Source: Urophycis tenuis | Taxonomy: Eukaryota > Chordata > Actinopteri > Gadiformes > Phycidae | Assembly: GCA_036785325.1 (NCBI GenBank) | Contig: JAXIVH010000021.1 | Span: forward strand, 2,486,165-2,550,164 | Direction: 5' to 3' | DNA length: 64,000 nt | Part shown: piece by piece, positions 1-12,271 of the stretch | Layout of the letters: each line of letters begins with the position of its first letter | Numbering within the stretch: the first letter of the stretch is position 1 | Position numbers and translations under genes: made by a program | The notes under the pieces: model-generated | What the model saw: only the letters and a program-made list of their open reading frames with translations | What the model was told of the DNA's origin: nothing | Database searches by the model: none

Positions 1-730
1 GCCATCGATTCTCAAAGCTGCGTGTGGTGTGACTGTGCAGTCCCTGTGCTACTTTGTTTTTGGTTTAGCACAGAGTCCGGGACCCTCCGCCCCAGGACCC
101 GGACCTACGGGGGGCACCGCGGCTGGTGAAGCCCCGGTGTGAGAGCGACATCACCGCAGGGAGAGACCACAGGGGGGAGACGCTCCGCGCTACATCAGAA
201 CGGTGCAGCGGCAGGATGTGCTGATGAAAGACACTCACCACATCCCCGTCTGCAGAGATCAGGGAGCAGCTGGCCTTATTTTCCGCCTCGAGTGCAGAGC
301 TGAACCGTAAGGAAATACAACCTCCATCTGGGCCCGGAGGCCCGGTGCCCGTCAACGTGGTTGATTTACACACAGGTGTCGTTTGGACAGAACCAGCCCA
401 CATCTCTCCTGACACCGGTCTGAGACTCCTGTCTGGCACCCGGGAGGCGGTTCACACCTCTTTACAGGGCTGTCTGTCACCGGCTGTCGGCACCGCGCCC
501 GCCTGCCAAGGAGCCCTGCACCTCGGCCCTTCATTTCAGGGGTGAAAGTACAAAGGCGGTGCCGCCATTTATTCATGCAGTCCGTTTGGTAAAATAAACT
601 CAAACTCCTTCCGAGGAATGGGCGCCGAAGTTCGGTTCCTCGTTAGGAACCGAAAGGAACCGAAATGTTTTTTAAAAAATGCGGAGCCTAACTTTGGGGG
701 AAATTTATGAAAAAAAATGCAGGCAGGTTC

Positions 731-887
731 ACACACACACACACGCATTGAAGTGTGTGTGTGTGTGTGTGTTATGAGCGTGTGTGTGTATGTGTGTGTG
801 TGTTATGTGTGTGTGTTATGTGTGTGTGTGTGTGTGTAATGAGCGTGTGTGTGTATGTGTGTGTGTGTTATGTGTGTGTGTAATGGG

Positions 888-935
<48 letters not shown>

Positions 936-973
936 GAGTGTTTATGTGTGTGTGTGTTTGTGTGTGTGTGTGG
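731..973. repeat. Interrupted (TG)n microsatellite
   Basis: Alternating AC, then TG dinucleotides with ATG/GAG interruptions cover this segment. The apparent Cys-Val proteins on one strand and Thr-His proteins on the other are simple-repeat translations. Confidence 0.95.
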
Positions 974-1312
974 GAGGGGGGGGGTCGACAGAGGGTCTCA
1001 TAGCTCCTCTCTCTCCCAGCGGAGGGGCGCAGAGCGAGAGGTAAAACATGGAGAAGACATCGTCTCGTAGGAACGGCTGCACCAGCGATTTATGCAAACG
1101 TATGCCGGCCCACGGTGTGGACATGAGGAGCGTGTAGGAATCACTCAGACAAGGCAGCCGCAGGACGGCCCGGCCCACAGCCACCACAAGCAGTTAGCAG
1201 TACAGGTTGGCTGGCTAGTTCAGTGCTAAATCACTAGTTATACCAATGTAATATAATCATGATTACATATTACATTGGTATTATATTACATATTACATTG
1301 GTAATATAATCA

Positions 1313-1344
1313 TGACCAAACACAAACTAATTTGTGTTTGGTCA
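1313..1344. repeat. Perfect 14-bp inverted repeat (hairpin)
   Basis: Arms at 1313-1326 and 1331-1344 are exact reverse complements around a 4-base loop. The preceding 1237-1312 holds further direct and inverted copies of an AT-rich motif (TTACATTGGTA), so the whole 1237-1344 block could be a decayed MITE-like insertion. No coding potential is seen. Confidence 0.7.
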
Positions 1345-2436
1345 GGCGTGTTTTACTAACTATTTTTTTATTGTATTCTATCGTATTTTATTCTATTTTA
1401 TAATGCCAAGTTGAGATCACCCAGGCTGCAAGAATGTAACTGCTGGTAGTGCAGTGAGGTTGGTATGTTGTTATCTGATATGTGAGGATAAACTTGAAGC
1501 CTTGAAGCCTCGAAGCCTATGTTTACCTCACCGTTATGTTAGTTCAGCAAAGTTACCGTCAGAAGTTCTAGCCGAAGCACGTTTTGATCGAAACAAAACC
1601 TGACATCAGCTACAAGCTAGTTAGCTCTTGTATTGTACTGCACAATATGAGACTCTCTGCAATGTTTTTGCATAAGGCTCCGTGGAAAATGTTCAGCTCT
1701 TTTATATCATGGGGGATGCAATAAACAAATGCATTGCAATGACATTAAAGCGAAGCAAGTGGACTGGTGACGATGTAAAAGGAACCGAAAGATATGACAA
1801 ACATTTCAAATTGGCTGTGAAACAGGAAAGCGGAAGCAAACTGTGAGAAGGTGGACATGGCCGGCCCCTCCCTTGTGATCAGGGAGGTCAGCGAGGGCCA
1901 GGAACAGCCAGGCTCGTCATTAGTACACACCATCAGCCTTTAACGATGGGCACCACCTCTCCACCGGCGAGAGCACCACACCACTGAATACTGATGAGGC
2001 GGTAGAGCAATAACAGGCTGGAGCGCGTTACCACGACTTTGTAATACAAGCATGTTGAGACGCTGTGAGACGAGGATCTGTCGTCAAGGATGGCGAAAGT
2101 CTCAAGAAAGCGATGAAGATTTCTAAAGTAATGACACACGAGGAATACAATTCATACATTTCATCACATTCATTAATTTGTTCACATTCTTATATATTTT
2201 TTTTTTACCTGCATTAAATTTAATTTAATTTTTTACCCACATTAAATTAAAAGTGTCAGCATATTTTAAAACCAATTACTCTCGTAGATGAATTTATCAA
2301 GTCAATAAGAAGGCGTATCATTTTGGACAGCACAATACAAAATCTCAAAAGGTTTTTTTTCCCCCCAGCCATGGGTTGTCGAGGGGGCTGTGGCTGTTTG
2401 ATTCGCAGCAGGAAATTATGTTTGGTTTGTTTGATA

Positions 2437-2437
<1 letters not shown>

Positions 2438-2480
<43 letters not shown>
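2438..2480. repeat. (AC)n microsatellite
   Basis: An uninterrupted AC dinucleotide run of about 43 bp inside the asic2 intron. Confidence 0.95.
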
Positions 2481-2482
<2 letters not shown>

Positions 2483-2814
2483 AATGGCATCAGTGAAACT
2501 GTGCATCCATGAGCGCGATGCTAACCCCCCCTACCTGGTCCTTAATTACTCCTCTCCACATCCACTGTAATTAGCTGTGGATAAAAGACCCTGGTAAATG
2601 ACGCCATAGTAATGTGATAATGGGAGCTTGTCACGCTGGCTGATGACTTGTTTATACTCATTATCTGCATGTGCCACAGAAAACATGTCAGGCGCAGCAG
2701 CATTGTCCCCGACCCCGCCGCAGCCAACGCTACCGGCGGCCCGCAGGCGACGGCTGAGTGACGGGGACCGCGTTCCGGGGCGGCCATGGTGCCGGAACAC
2801 AGCGTGGCTCCGGA

Positions 2815-3957
2815 GAACCACGGCACCACGTCTAAATACAAAGAACACTGGAGAACTATGGCAGCACGTCTAGATACACGGAACACTGGAGAACTGTGGC
2901 AGCACGTCTAAAAACACGGAACACTGGAGAACCACACCAGTACGTCTAAATACAGGGAACACTGGAGAACTGTGGCAGCACGTCTAGATACACAGAACAC
3001 TGGAGAACCACACCAGTACGTCTAAATACACAGAACACTGGAGAACTGTGACAGCACGTCTAGATACACAGAACACTGGAGAACCGTGGCAGCACGTCTA
3101 AGTACACAGAACACTGGAGAACTGTGGCAGCACGTCTAAATACACGGAACACTGGAGAACTGTGGCAGCACGTCTTAATACACGGAACACTGGAGAACTG
3201 TGGCAGCACGTCTAAATACACAGAACACTGGAGAACTGTGGCAGCACGTCTAGATACACAGAACACTGGAGAACCACGGCAGCACGTCTAAATACACGGA
3301 ACACTGGGAACTGTGGCAGCACGTCTAGATACACAGAACACAGGAGATCCACGGCAGCACGTCTAAATACAAGAAACACTGGAGAACTGTGGCAGCACGT
3401 CTAAATACACAGAACACTGGAGAACTGTGGCAGCACGTCTAGATACACAGAACACTGGAGAACCACGGCAGCACGTCTAAATACACGGAACACTGGGAAC
3501 TGTGGCAGCACGTCTAGATACACAGAACACAGGAGAACCACGGCAGCACGTCTAAATACAAGAAACACTGGAGAACTGTGGCAGCACGTCTAAATACACG
3601 GAACACTGGAGAACTGTGGCAGCACGTCTAAATACACAGAACACTGGAGAACTGTGGCAGCAGCACATCTAAATACACGGAACACTGGAGAACCACGGCA
3701 GCACGTCTTAATACACGGAACACTGGAGAACTGTGGCAGCACGTCTAAATACACAGAACACTGGAGAACTGTGGCAGCACGTCTAGATACACAGAACACT
3801 GGAGAACCACGGCAGCACGTCTAAATACACGGAACACTGGAGAACTGTGGCAGCACGTCTAGATACACGGAACACTGGAGAAGCGTGGCAGCAGCACGTC
3901 TAAATACATGGAACACTGGAGAACTGTGGCAGCACATCTAAATACACAGAACACTGG
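2815..3957. repeat. 38-bp minisatellite, about 30 copies
   Basis: Imperfect tandem copies of a unit beginning ACGTCTAAATACACGG and ending in GTGGCAGC. Copies differ mainly at a few positions (AAATAC/AGATAC, ACGGCAGC/GTGGCAGC, CACCAGT variants), and some copies have lost or gained 1-3 bases. Minus-strand open frames with a VFRVFRR or CSVYLDVLP period are repeat translations and not genes. Confidence 0.95.
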
Positions 3958-4402
3958 ATACAGATCAATAAACCTTACGAGAACACCTTGATGATCACAT
4001 GACTAACTCATAAACAAGTCATAGCATAGCGTTGTAGTCTCTTTTAGTCGAACTCTGCAGACTGTTTTCTACCTTAGTCTTTATATTCCCACATAAACAC
4101 CCTTTGAACAGATTTGACCGAACATAAATAACTGCCTCAAGCTTATTGACAAGGTGTTGCAGAAAGCTGCCAATTTCTGCTGGGTAAAAGGCCGGGCGCA
4201 GCATCAGCTAAAGGCCGACAACACGGGCCAATCTCACAGTTTTTAATTACAATCATTATCTGTTCAGCTGCACCGTGGGCTGGCCAATCAGAGCGGCCGC
4301 CTCGCAGAACAAGCGCACCCTCCCAGACGCACCGTTTGCTGAGGGCCGGACAACATCCTGCGCTGTCAGAACAACAAACGCGTTCCTCCGCTGCCCCAGA
4401 GA

Positions 4403-4966
4403 CCCCAGAACAACACACACAGCGGACAGACCCCAGAACAACACACACAGCAGACAGACCCCAGAACAACACACACAGCAGACAGACCCCAGAACAACAC
4501 ACACAGTGGACAGACCCCAGAACAACACACACAGTGGACAGACCCCAGAACAACACACACAGTGGACAGACCCCAGAACAACACACACAGCCTACAGACC
4601 CCAGAACAACACACACAGCCTACAGACCCCAGAACAACACACACAGTGGACAGACCCCAGAACAACACACACAGTGGACAGACCCCAGAACAACACACAC
4701 AGCCTACAGACCCCAGAACAACACACACAGCCTACAGACCCCAGAACAACACACACAGTGGACAGACCCCAGAACAACACACACAGCGGACAGACCCCAG
4801 AACAACACACACAGCCGACAGACCCCAGAACAACACACACAGCCTACAGACCCCAGAACAACACACACAGTGGACAGACCCCAGAACAACACACACAGCC
4901 TACAGACCCCAGAACAACACACACAGCGGACAGACCCCAGAACAACACACACAGCGGACAGCGGCA
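4403..4966. repeat. 28-bp minisatellite, about 20 copies
   Basis: Tandem copies of GACCCCAGAACAACACACAC followed by AG and a variable six-base segment (CGGACA, TGGACA, CCTACA, CAGACA). The unit is not a multiple of three and has no stop in any frame, so long open frames appear on both strands with a 28-residue period. Flanking sequence shows no start-codon context or homology to a gene. Confidence 0.95.
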
Positions 4967-6340
4967 CAGCAAACAGCATGGCATCCCCCTTCAGCCCCTT
5001 TCACGGTGCAGTGCCGGCTCCACTGGTGTCCACTAGCTTAGCATTAGCGTGATCTGCGTGACAGACAATGATGGACGGTTCGTGGTGACCTCCCAAATGC
5101 TTCAGTGCAACAAACATCCAACAGGATGGTGTAACGTGGTGTTCCATCTGAGAGGTCCTGGGCTCCACCACCAACAGCACACTATCCTGTGCCCAAACCC
5201 CACCTGGTCCTTCAACAACTGAAATCACTGGAAAAGGTGTCTGCAAAATAACGATCCAGTCGCATAAAGTAGCAGTAGATATAGTGGTGTCTGTTCACCT
5301 TTAATAAAAGTATAATGTGCCCCCAACTCTAAATACAAGACAAGTATTTTAAGTAGTCCGTTCCTCCGCCTCCCCTGCTCTGTTCTCTGTGAGCCTGAGG
5401 GCCCACTTCAGTGTTTGGCTTTGTTTCTGCTCCTCCTCCCCTCTCCGGCTGCCAGGGATGTCTTTCCTCTGTCCTCCCTGGCTGATTGCCCTCTCCTCAG
5501 GACCATCTCCCCCTCCAGCCCCCCGACCCGGTCCACACAGCGCTGTGGACCTACAGAACCCAGAGGTCACCACCGCGCATCACGCAGCTCCGGACCGGAC
5601 CTCCCAGTACCTCCTGTCGCCGGTCCGAGGCCCGGGCCGGCATTCCTGGGCCGTTTGCTCGGGGGTTCGTGGGCAGCGGAATCACTGGGATGCCCTTTTG
5701 AAAAGCCTCTGCCAGGCCCCTAGGAAGTGTTAGATGACTTGATAATGCCAAGTTAGGCAATAACCACTACCCCCCCCCCCCCCCCCCCCCCCCGCTGCCA
5801 AACAATGACAGCATTCTTATTAGGTTTCGGGGCTTTCGAAATGAAAATAAACTTTTTCTAAGTCGATAAAATTCATAGTTAATAAAATGAAAGACCATAA
5901 AAAGACTGTTGATAGTTTGGAATTTTTTTTACAAGCCTTCCCTGGGGGCCGATGGCGGCGTCTCAGCGCTGGCTCTGCAGCAGCGGTGGCGGCGGCGGCG
6001 TGGGGGCCATCCGGCCCACACGTCTCCAGCACACTGGATGAGGGGGCTGGCTAATTGCTAACGGTGTAAACAGCCCGCGTCACGCTGGGGCACCGCCAGC
6101 CTGTTCCGGCCGGACCGACCCGCGCCTAACGAGTGAGCCTGTGAGCGAGACACGGCCCGCGGGCCCACACACCACCCGGCGGCTGGTCTGGGGTGGAGAG
6201 CACGGCCATGTCGCCTGAACACATCGCAGGGGGGGCGGGGGGGGGCTTTAGTCCACTGCTGCTTGATCCACTCTGGCAGACACTGATGTAGCCTGTCAGA
6301 GTGATCACTTAGTGTTTAATTAAGGTGGGAATCACACTCG

Positions 6341-6745
6341 GTGGGAGGGAGGGAGGGAGGGGGGGAAAGAGGAAAGAGAGTGAGAGAGAAACAGAAACAG
6401 AACAAAAAAGACACACACAGAGAGATGAGGGAAGAGACACAGCGAGAGGTAGACAGAGAAAGAGAGAGACGAGGCCAGAGAGACAGAGAGAGATAGACAG
6501 AGAAAGACAGAGATGAGGGAACAGAGACAGAGAGAGATGAGGGAAGAGAGACAGAGAGAGATAGACAGAGAAAGACAGAGAGACGAGGCCAGAGAGACAG
6601 AGAAAGAGACAGAGAGAGAGAGAGGGGGGGAGAGGGGGTGGGTGAGGAGAAAGAGTGAGCGGGAGTGACAGGGAGAGAGGTTGGCTGTTTGGTGAGGAGG
6701 TGAGAGGAAGAGACGAGAGGAAGGGAGAGAGCGAGGAGGCAGGGG
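6341..6745. repeat. GA-rich low-complexity tract
   Basis: Purine-rich plus strand dominated by GAGA, GACAGAGA and GGGAGGGA motifs. Long Ser/Leu-rich frames on the minus strand are artefacts of this composition. Confidence 0.9.
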
Positions 6746-7316
6746 GGCGAGTATGTGGTGAATTGAGCATATCACACACAGCTATTATTACACGCGCCTC
6801 CATTTCCCAGAGCAAGACTATTTATCCAACACAATCTGTTTTGGTTTCGTCTGTGAGATAGCGCACACGTCACCGCAAACACTGCATTATCAAGCGCGGC
6901 TAAAACAACAGGAGTTTGTGTTTAGGATCGTTGCACAGAGAGGATGTAAGCGGGATTCAGCAGACAAATATAGGGTCTGTGCACGGGGCCGTAAAGCACA
7001 GTCTAATGGGCGGCCCCATGTGACACAGTCTACAGGGGCCAACGCGCAGCCCTCACTGAGCCTCTGAGCCTCCTGAGTCAATCCCTGCAATCACACGCCG
7101 CTCCTGTGGTGTCAAACACACACAAAGGCCCCCGCGCCCTGTTTGTGCAGCCGTCGGCCTCATCAGCACCACCCTGCAGACTCACAGGCCCCCGGTACCG
7201 CACTGGGGTCCTTCATCTCAGTGTCTCCGTGTCACTCAGTAGTCCGCACACGCACAGGCGTGTTCCTGGAACCACATGCTAACGTGGTCCCTGAGAGACC
7301 CAGTGAGGGCGTGTGG

Positions 7317-7333
7317 GAGTGTGTGTGGGTGTG

Positions 7334-7401
<68 letters not shown>

Positions 7402-7448
7402 TGTGTGTGTGTGCGTGTGTGGTGTGAGCGTGTGCGTGTGCGTGTGTG
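7317..7448. repeat. (TG)n microsatellite
   Basis: A TG/CG dinucleotide run with few interruptions in the asic2 intron. The G-rich DNA that follows (7490-7860) contains several runs of G and no recognisable gene. Confidence 0.95.
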
Positions 7449-8371
7449 AGGGATCAGACACCAGTCTATGCTGGTGCTCAGCGGTGTGAGGGGGGGAGGG
7501 GAGATCCAGTGGTGTGGGGGGAGGTCCGATGTGTTCAACTTCACTTTGTTGTATTTCCTCGTGTTTTTTCTCCCTCGCAGAGTACTGGAGACACGGGAGG
7601 GGCAGCGGGTGGGAGGGGGGGGAGTTCAAGAAGGGGCACAGCGGGGGAGTCACGTGGTGGGGGGAGGAAGAGGGGAGGGGGGCGGGCGGGCAGTCGAGAG
7701 GAGGTGTGGGCAACAGGCGGAGGGCATAAAGGATGCTGGTGCCTGCCAGAAGACTTCCTGTCCACCAGAATATCTCTGATGGCATGGCGGGGGTGCAGAC
7801 CTGACAGGAGACGCTCCGGACAGCCCACCAGCGGGGGGGGGGGGGGAAGGAAGGGGGCCTGCGAGTGCCGTCCTTCCGGTTCCTTCCCCCAGATGAACAG
7901 GAGTCGGTGGAGGGTACCAACGCTGCGGTTCCCCTGCAGAGCGGGTCGAGCTGGTCACCCGGGCACCAGTCATCACGCTGCATGTGTGTGTGACCTGCAG
8001 GCGTGAACATCAGGCGGCAGGCGAGACCGCGATGTGCTGCTTGTACTGAACGGCCTCAGAAGACACCGGCCAGGAGACGGGCGGCGGTGGAACTGAGAGT
8101 GGAACCGCTCATCAGGCGACGCCCCTCGTCGACGAGGAGCGAGTCTGTCTGGATGGGGGATCACTGAAACAAGGGCCTCGTCTCGCAGAGAGGAGATCTC
8201 TTGCACAAACACACGGCGGGCCGAGCATCATGCATGCTCCTCACTACGTACGTCTGATCTCTCGCTGTGCAGCCGCAACACCAACATTCAGGGTAAAAGG
8301 AAAGCCCCGAGCAGAAAATAAATAAATGATCAGAGCACAAGCATCGGGGCGGGAGCCGAGACGCCGGGGCT

Positions 8372-8562
8372 CTGGATCCATGTTGTGTCCCTCATGTGTT
8401 CACACGGCTCTGGATCCATGTTGTGTCCCTCATGTGTTCACACGGCTCTGGATCCATGTTGTGTCCCTCATGTGTTCACACGGCTCTGGATCCATGTTGT
8501 GTCCCTCATGTGTTCACACGGCTCTGGATCCATGTTGTGTCCCTCATGTGTTCACACGGCTC
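8372..8562. repeat. 38-bp minisatellite, 5 copies
   Basis: Five nearly identical head-to-tail copies of a unit starting TCTGGATCCATGTTGTGTCC. The near identity suggests recent expansion. The repeat has an open frame (LWIHVVSLMCSHG period) but no gene-like flanks. Confidence 0.95.
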
Positions 8563-9547
8563 GCCACGGCGTTCCCCGCTACGCACACACACACACACAC
8601 ACAAGTAAACACCGGGACTCTCATTAGCAGCTCCTGTGTTCTCGGAACGCAGGCATTGACTTAAGCTAAAGGCATCAGCTCGCCTCGTCCCATCTAACTC
8701 CGTGTTGTTATTCCAGCCGCGTTGGGAGAATTTAATCAGGTAATGTGGTCATGTTCCCTAAACGTAGTGCGCCCCCGCCTCATCTCGCTAGGTTGAAAAT
8801 CGATCAGCCCTCTAACATTGTTCTAACTTTGTTTTTTTTTTGTGTGCATTCCATACATTTGCCAAGTGTGCTCTTCACATTATGACTGAGGGCCCGGAGC
8901 CAAACGTGATAAGGGGAGAGCACAGCGAGTGGGTTCAAAGTGACGGCTACGTGGTGCCTTGTGGTAGCAGGCAATAACTCCAGCCTATAGTGGGAAGCAG
9001 AAATAATTGGCGATAAACAAAAGGCATCATAGAGGAGAGATACAGTTCAGTATAACGAGTGCTCTGAGTAGCGGAGCCGGGCGTGCATGCTGATCCATCA
9101 CCCGGACAGCAGCGGTGCACGAATTTACTTTTGCATAATCACTAATAGATGCATGTTATGCAATTAATCATCCCAATTGACACTGTGGCTGCCTGCTAGT
9201 TGGACTGCATTCCCAGGCGATGATGTCGCTTGAGAACAATGCCAGTACACTGGTGACATAATTACCGGGGACATGAAGGTAGCTAACCCACCGTGATGCA
9301 ATAATCTAAATCGATAATCAACAAGCCATCAAGCAGCCATCTCAACAAGTAGATTGGGCTTCGCAGCAGCGCAGCTCAAAGTCAATAGCCTCTCTCGGAA
9401 CCTCGGTTTGCCTTCACACGCAATCTAGATGGAGATTGTGCAGAGCCCGTCCTCGTTTCACACTCAATCAGGTGAAGCTCTGCACAGCGCCGTGCACAGC
9501 GGACGCCAAGCAAAGCCTCCAAACGAAACGGACGTGGTGGTCCTCAC

Positions 9548-10120
9548 CGTTTTGAAGTCCCGGTGGCTGCACTCCTGGCCCTGGTAGCGGCAGTACAGCA
9601 TCATCTCCTGGAGGTCGTGGCCCACCCTCTCCGTGAACTCCCTCATGCTGAAGGTCTTGGGCCGGTACGCCGTGAAGTTGGCCCTCTCCTGCAGGAAGGC
9701 CAGCACCTCGGGCTCGGCCAGCTGCGGCTGGGGGATGTCCAGGTGGACGTCCAGCAGGGCCAGCAGCTCCCCGGCGTGGTACAGGTCGTTGCGCGAGAGC
9801 CGGCTGAAGCGGTAGGCGTTGAGGTTGCACACGGTGACGGCGGGGAACACCAGGCTGCCGGACACCACCGCGTCCACGCTGGTGACGTGCGGGTAGGTGA
9901 AGAAGTAGGCCAGCCGCTCGGCGCTCTCCAGCGCCAGGAGGCCCAGGCAGGCCAGCAGCGCGGCGGCCCACAGCAGGCGCCGGGCGGTGGGCCGGCCGTA
10001 CGGGAAGAGGAAGCGCAGGCCGTGCAGCGTGCTGCTGTGGGCGAAGGCCTGCCAGGACGTGGGCTGCAGGCCCGAGCTCTCGCCGCTGCCCTCGCTGCCG
10101 CAGCTCTCCTTCAGGTCCAT
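9548..10120 (-). CDS. asic2: Acid-sensing ion channel 2, first coding exon
   Basis: Encodes the N-terminal 191 residues of a proton-gated, amiloride-sensitive sodium channel subunit of the DEG/ENaC family, which works as a trimer in the neuronal plasma membrane. The ATG at 10120 sits in a perfect Kozak context (GCCGCCACCATGG) and starts MDLKES, the hallmark of the ASIC2a isoform. Visible in order are the cytoplasmic N-terminus with the conserved His-Gly gating motif (STLHG, residues 33-34), transmembrane segment 1 (about 48-66), the post-TM1 FPAVTVCNLNAYRFSRL segment, NDLYHAGELLALLD, an NFT glycosylation sequon, and the start of the cysteine-rich ectodomain. The exon ends ACG|GTGAGG. Later exons, including TM2 and the selectivity filter, lie left of the window. 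An in-frame upstream ORF extends to 10447 but is low-complexity and not conserved, so it is probably 5' UTR or flank. Confidence 0.95.
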
Positions 10121-10530
10121 GGTGGCGGCCCGGACCCCCGGGGGAGGGGCCTCCCCAGCGTACTCACACCTGGGGAACACAGCGGGGGGGGGAAAAGAGG
10201 AGGCGGTCAGCGCCCCCTGTGACTCGACAGCAGGGGGGGAACACAGAGGGGATAGCGGGGGGGAGCTGAGCAGGAGAAGGTGGAACAGAAGTTGGGAGAC
10301 ACAGGGTGAATCCCAACGAGACGGAGAGAAAGACGCCTGCCACGGAGGGCTCGCCGGAACCGCCGGGGATAGGGAACGCACGACAGACAACAGGCATCCA
10401 GGTGGGAACGCACACACGCAGGAATAGACCCCCATAGAGACCCCCATCCTGGGTCACAGGAGGCGGAGAGTAGAGGAGCAGGAAGTATTCACCATCCTTT
10501 CCCAAAGCCTGAGTTACTGTGAAGGCTAGC

Positions 10531-10703
<173 letters not shown>

Positions 10704-10951
10704 CCCCATCACAGCCAAGTAGACCTCAACCTTCACAGCCCCTGTTGCTCTCGCTGGCAGTTCTTTTATGGGTAAAATAACTTGTATATAAATTAATCTC
10801 AAGCGAGGTTAAATATGCTGTGGCACGAAGAGCAAGTGAGCAGTTTGTGAAGCTGTCATCCAAATCAAAGGCGCATCTGTGCTCAAACACCCAACTTCAG
10901 ATTTAAAAAAAAACCCCACACATCGCAAACCGCTGCACATGATTATCACAC

Positions 10952-10989
<38 letters not shown>

Positions 10990-11274
10990 GCGGACAGAGG
11001 TGCACGTACACACACACACACACGCACACACACGTGCACATACGCACACACACACACACATGCACACAGGATTTCTTTGCCGAATTAATGACAAGCATAA
11101 GTACCTCTGGTTTAGCTTAGCAAGATGACATCCGACTGGTGCCTGAGAGCAAGTCTGCCACCCGTGCGCTCGCTCGCACGAGTGTGCGTGTGCGTGTGTG
11201 TGTGTGTGGTGTGTGCGCAAAAGTCAGGAAGCAACAGAGAGTGAGAGTCAGACAGAGCAAAGAAGGAGCGAAGG

Positions 11275-11293
11275 AGTGAGATAGGGAATAAGC

Positions 11294-11348
<55 letters not shown>

Positions 11349-11948
11349 GAGTCGTTGGCGTTCAGAGCCGGCTGGTCGTGCCGTCCCTCACTCCTCCCGC
11401 GTTCCGTCCCCCGGTCAGAAGAACCATCTGCCTCCTCTTCCCCGGCTCGTCTGAGGGAGCCGCAGAACCACGGCAGAACACGGAGAGACGCGCACTCTCA
11501 GGCTGACGGAGAGGCAAAGGGAGAGGGTTACAGGGAGAGCGAGAGAGAGAGAGGGAGGGAGCCAGGGAGCGAGCGAGCGAGAGAGAGCGAGGGAGAGCGA
11601 GCGCGTGTGTGAGTGAGTGAGGGACCAGTGGGCGGACCACGCCGAACAACACACTCCTCTCCTGTTCCTCTCTCCTGCCACTGAATCCATTTCAGTGCGC
11701 ACAGCACGTCTCTCAGTCCCCCCCCTCCCCCGATGATGGACGGAGGGGGGGAGGGGGGAGATTAACAGGGGAGGGGGGGGGAGGGGGGAGATTAACAGGG
11801 GAGGGGGGGGGGGGGGAGAAAGGATGGCGCGGGTTAAATTGGGAGAGGGGAGAGTGGGGGAGGGAGGGTCATCTTCCAGAGGAGGCAGCGGGCAACAACG
11901 GGAGTCGAAGGGGGAGGTACCGGCTGAAGGCAGTTCGACCAGAGAAGG

Positions 11949-11983
<35 letters not shown>

Positions 11984-12172
11984 AACAGACAGAGACAGAG
12001 ACAGAGAGAGACAGAGAGACAGAGAGAGAGAGAGAGGCGCTAGGACGGTTCAACACGCAGCGTCCCAGTGTTAGCCGGGAGCCACACAGCGTGCAGGGAA
12101 CGGCCAGCGCCACAGCGTCTCCATGGCGTTGGAGCGCCGGGCACATAAACACATCGACGCGTGAGGCTCCAA

Positions 12173-12270
<98 letters not shown>
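11275..12270. repeat. GA-rich region with pure (GA)n tracts
   Basis: The clearest runs are about 11293-11351, 11536-11606, 11950-12037 and a pure (GA)n of about 90 bp at 12178-12268. G-runs at 11740-11818 could form quadruplexes. The coding-like frames through it are Ser-Leu or Arg-Glu simple repeats. Confidence 0.9.

Positions 12271-12271
<1 letters not shown>

Larger units (their letters stand above)
1..9547 (-). other. asic2: asic2 intron 1 (partial), no coding sequence seen
   Basis: This stretch lies downstream, in minus-strand terms, of the splice donor that ends the asic2 first coding exon, so it is read as the beginning of a large asic2 intron whose later exons lie beyond the left edge. 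Vertebrate ASIC2 is known for a very long first intron. I see no conserved protein reading frame on either strand; the open frames present are in tandem repeats or low-complexity sequence. It holds TG/AC tracts, three minisatellites, a GA-rich tract, a run of C (about 5770-5793) and unique AT-rich DNA, notably around 8880-9460. Confidence 0.75.

Noticed and set aside
65..603. Overlapping ORFs at the left edge that could be a partial gene
   Set aside because: No conserved motif in any of the frames, and they lie inside the asic2 intron.
1745..1930. Plus-strand stretch reading like KRSKWTGDDVKGTERYDKHF, possibly a transposon coding remnant
   Set aside because: Too short, interrupted by a frameshift and stop, and no family could be recognised.
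2815..4966. Regularly spaced repeats resembling a CRISPR array
   Set aside because: Units are directly tandem with no unique spacers, and the DNA is vertebrate.
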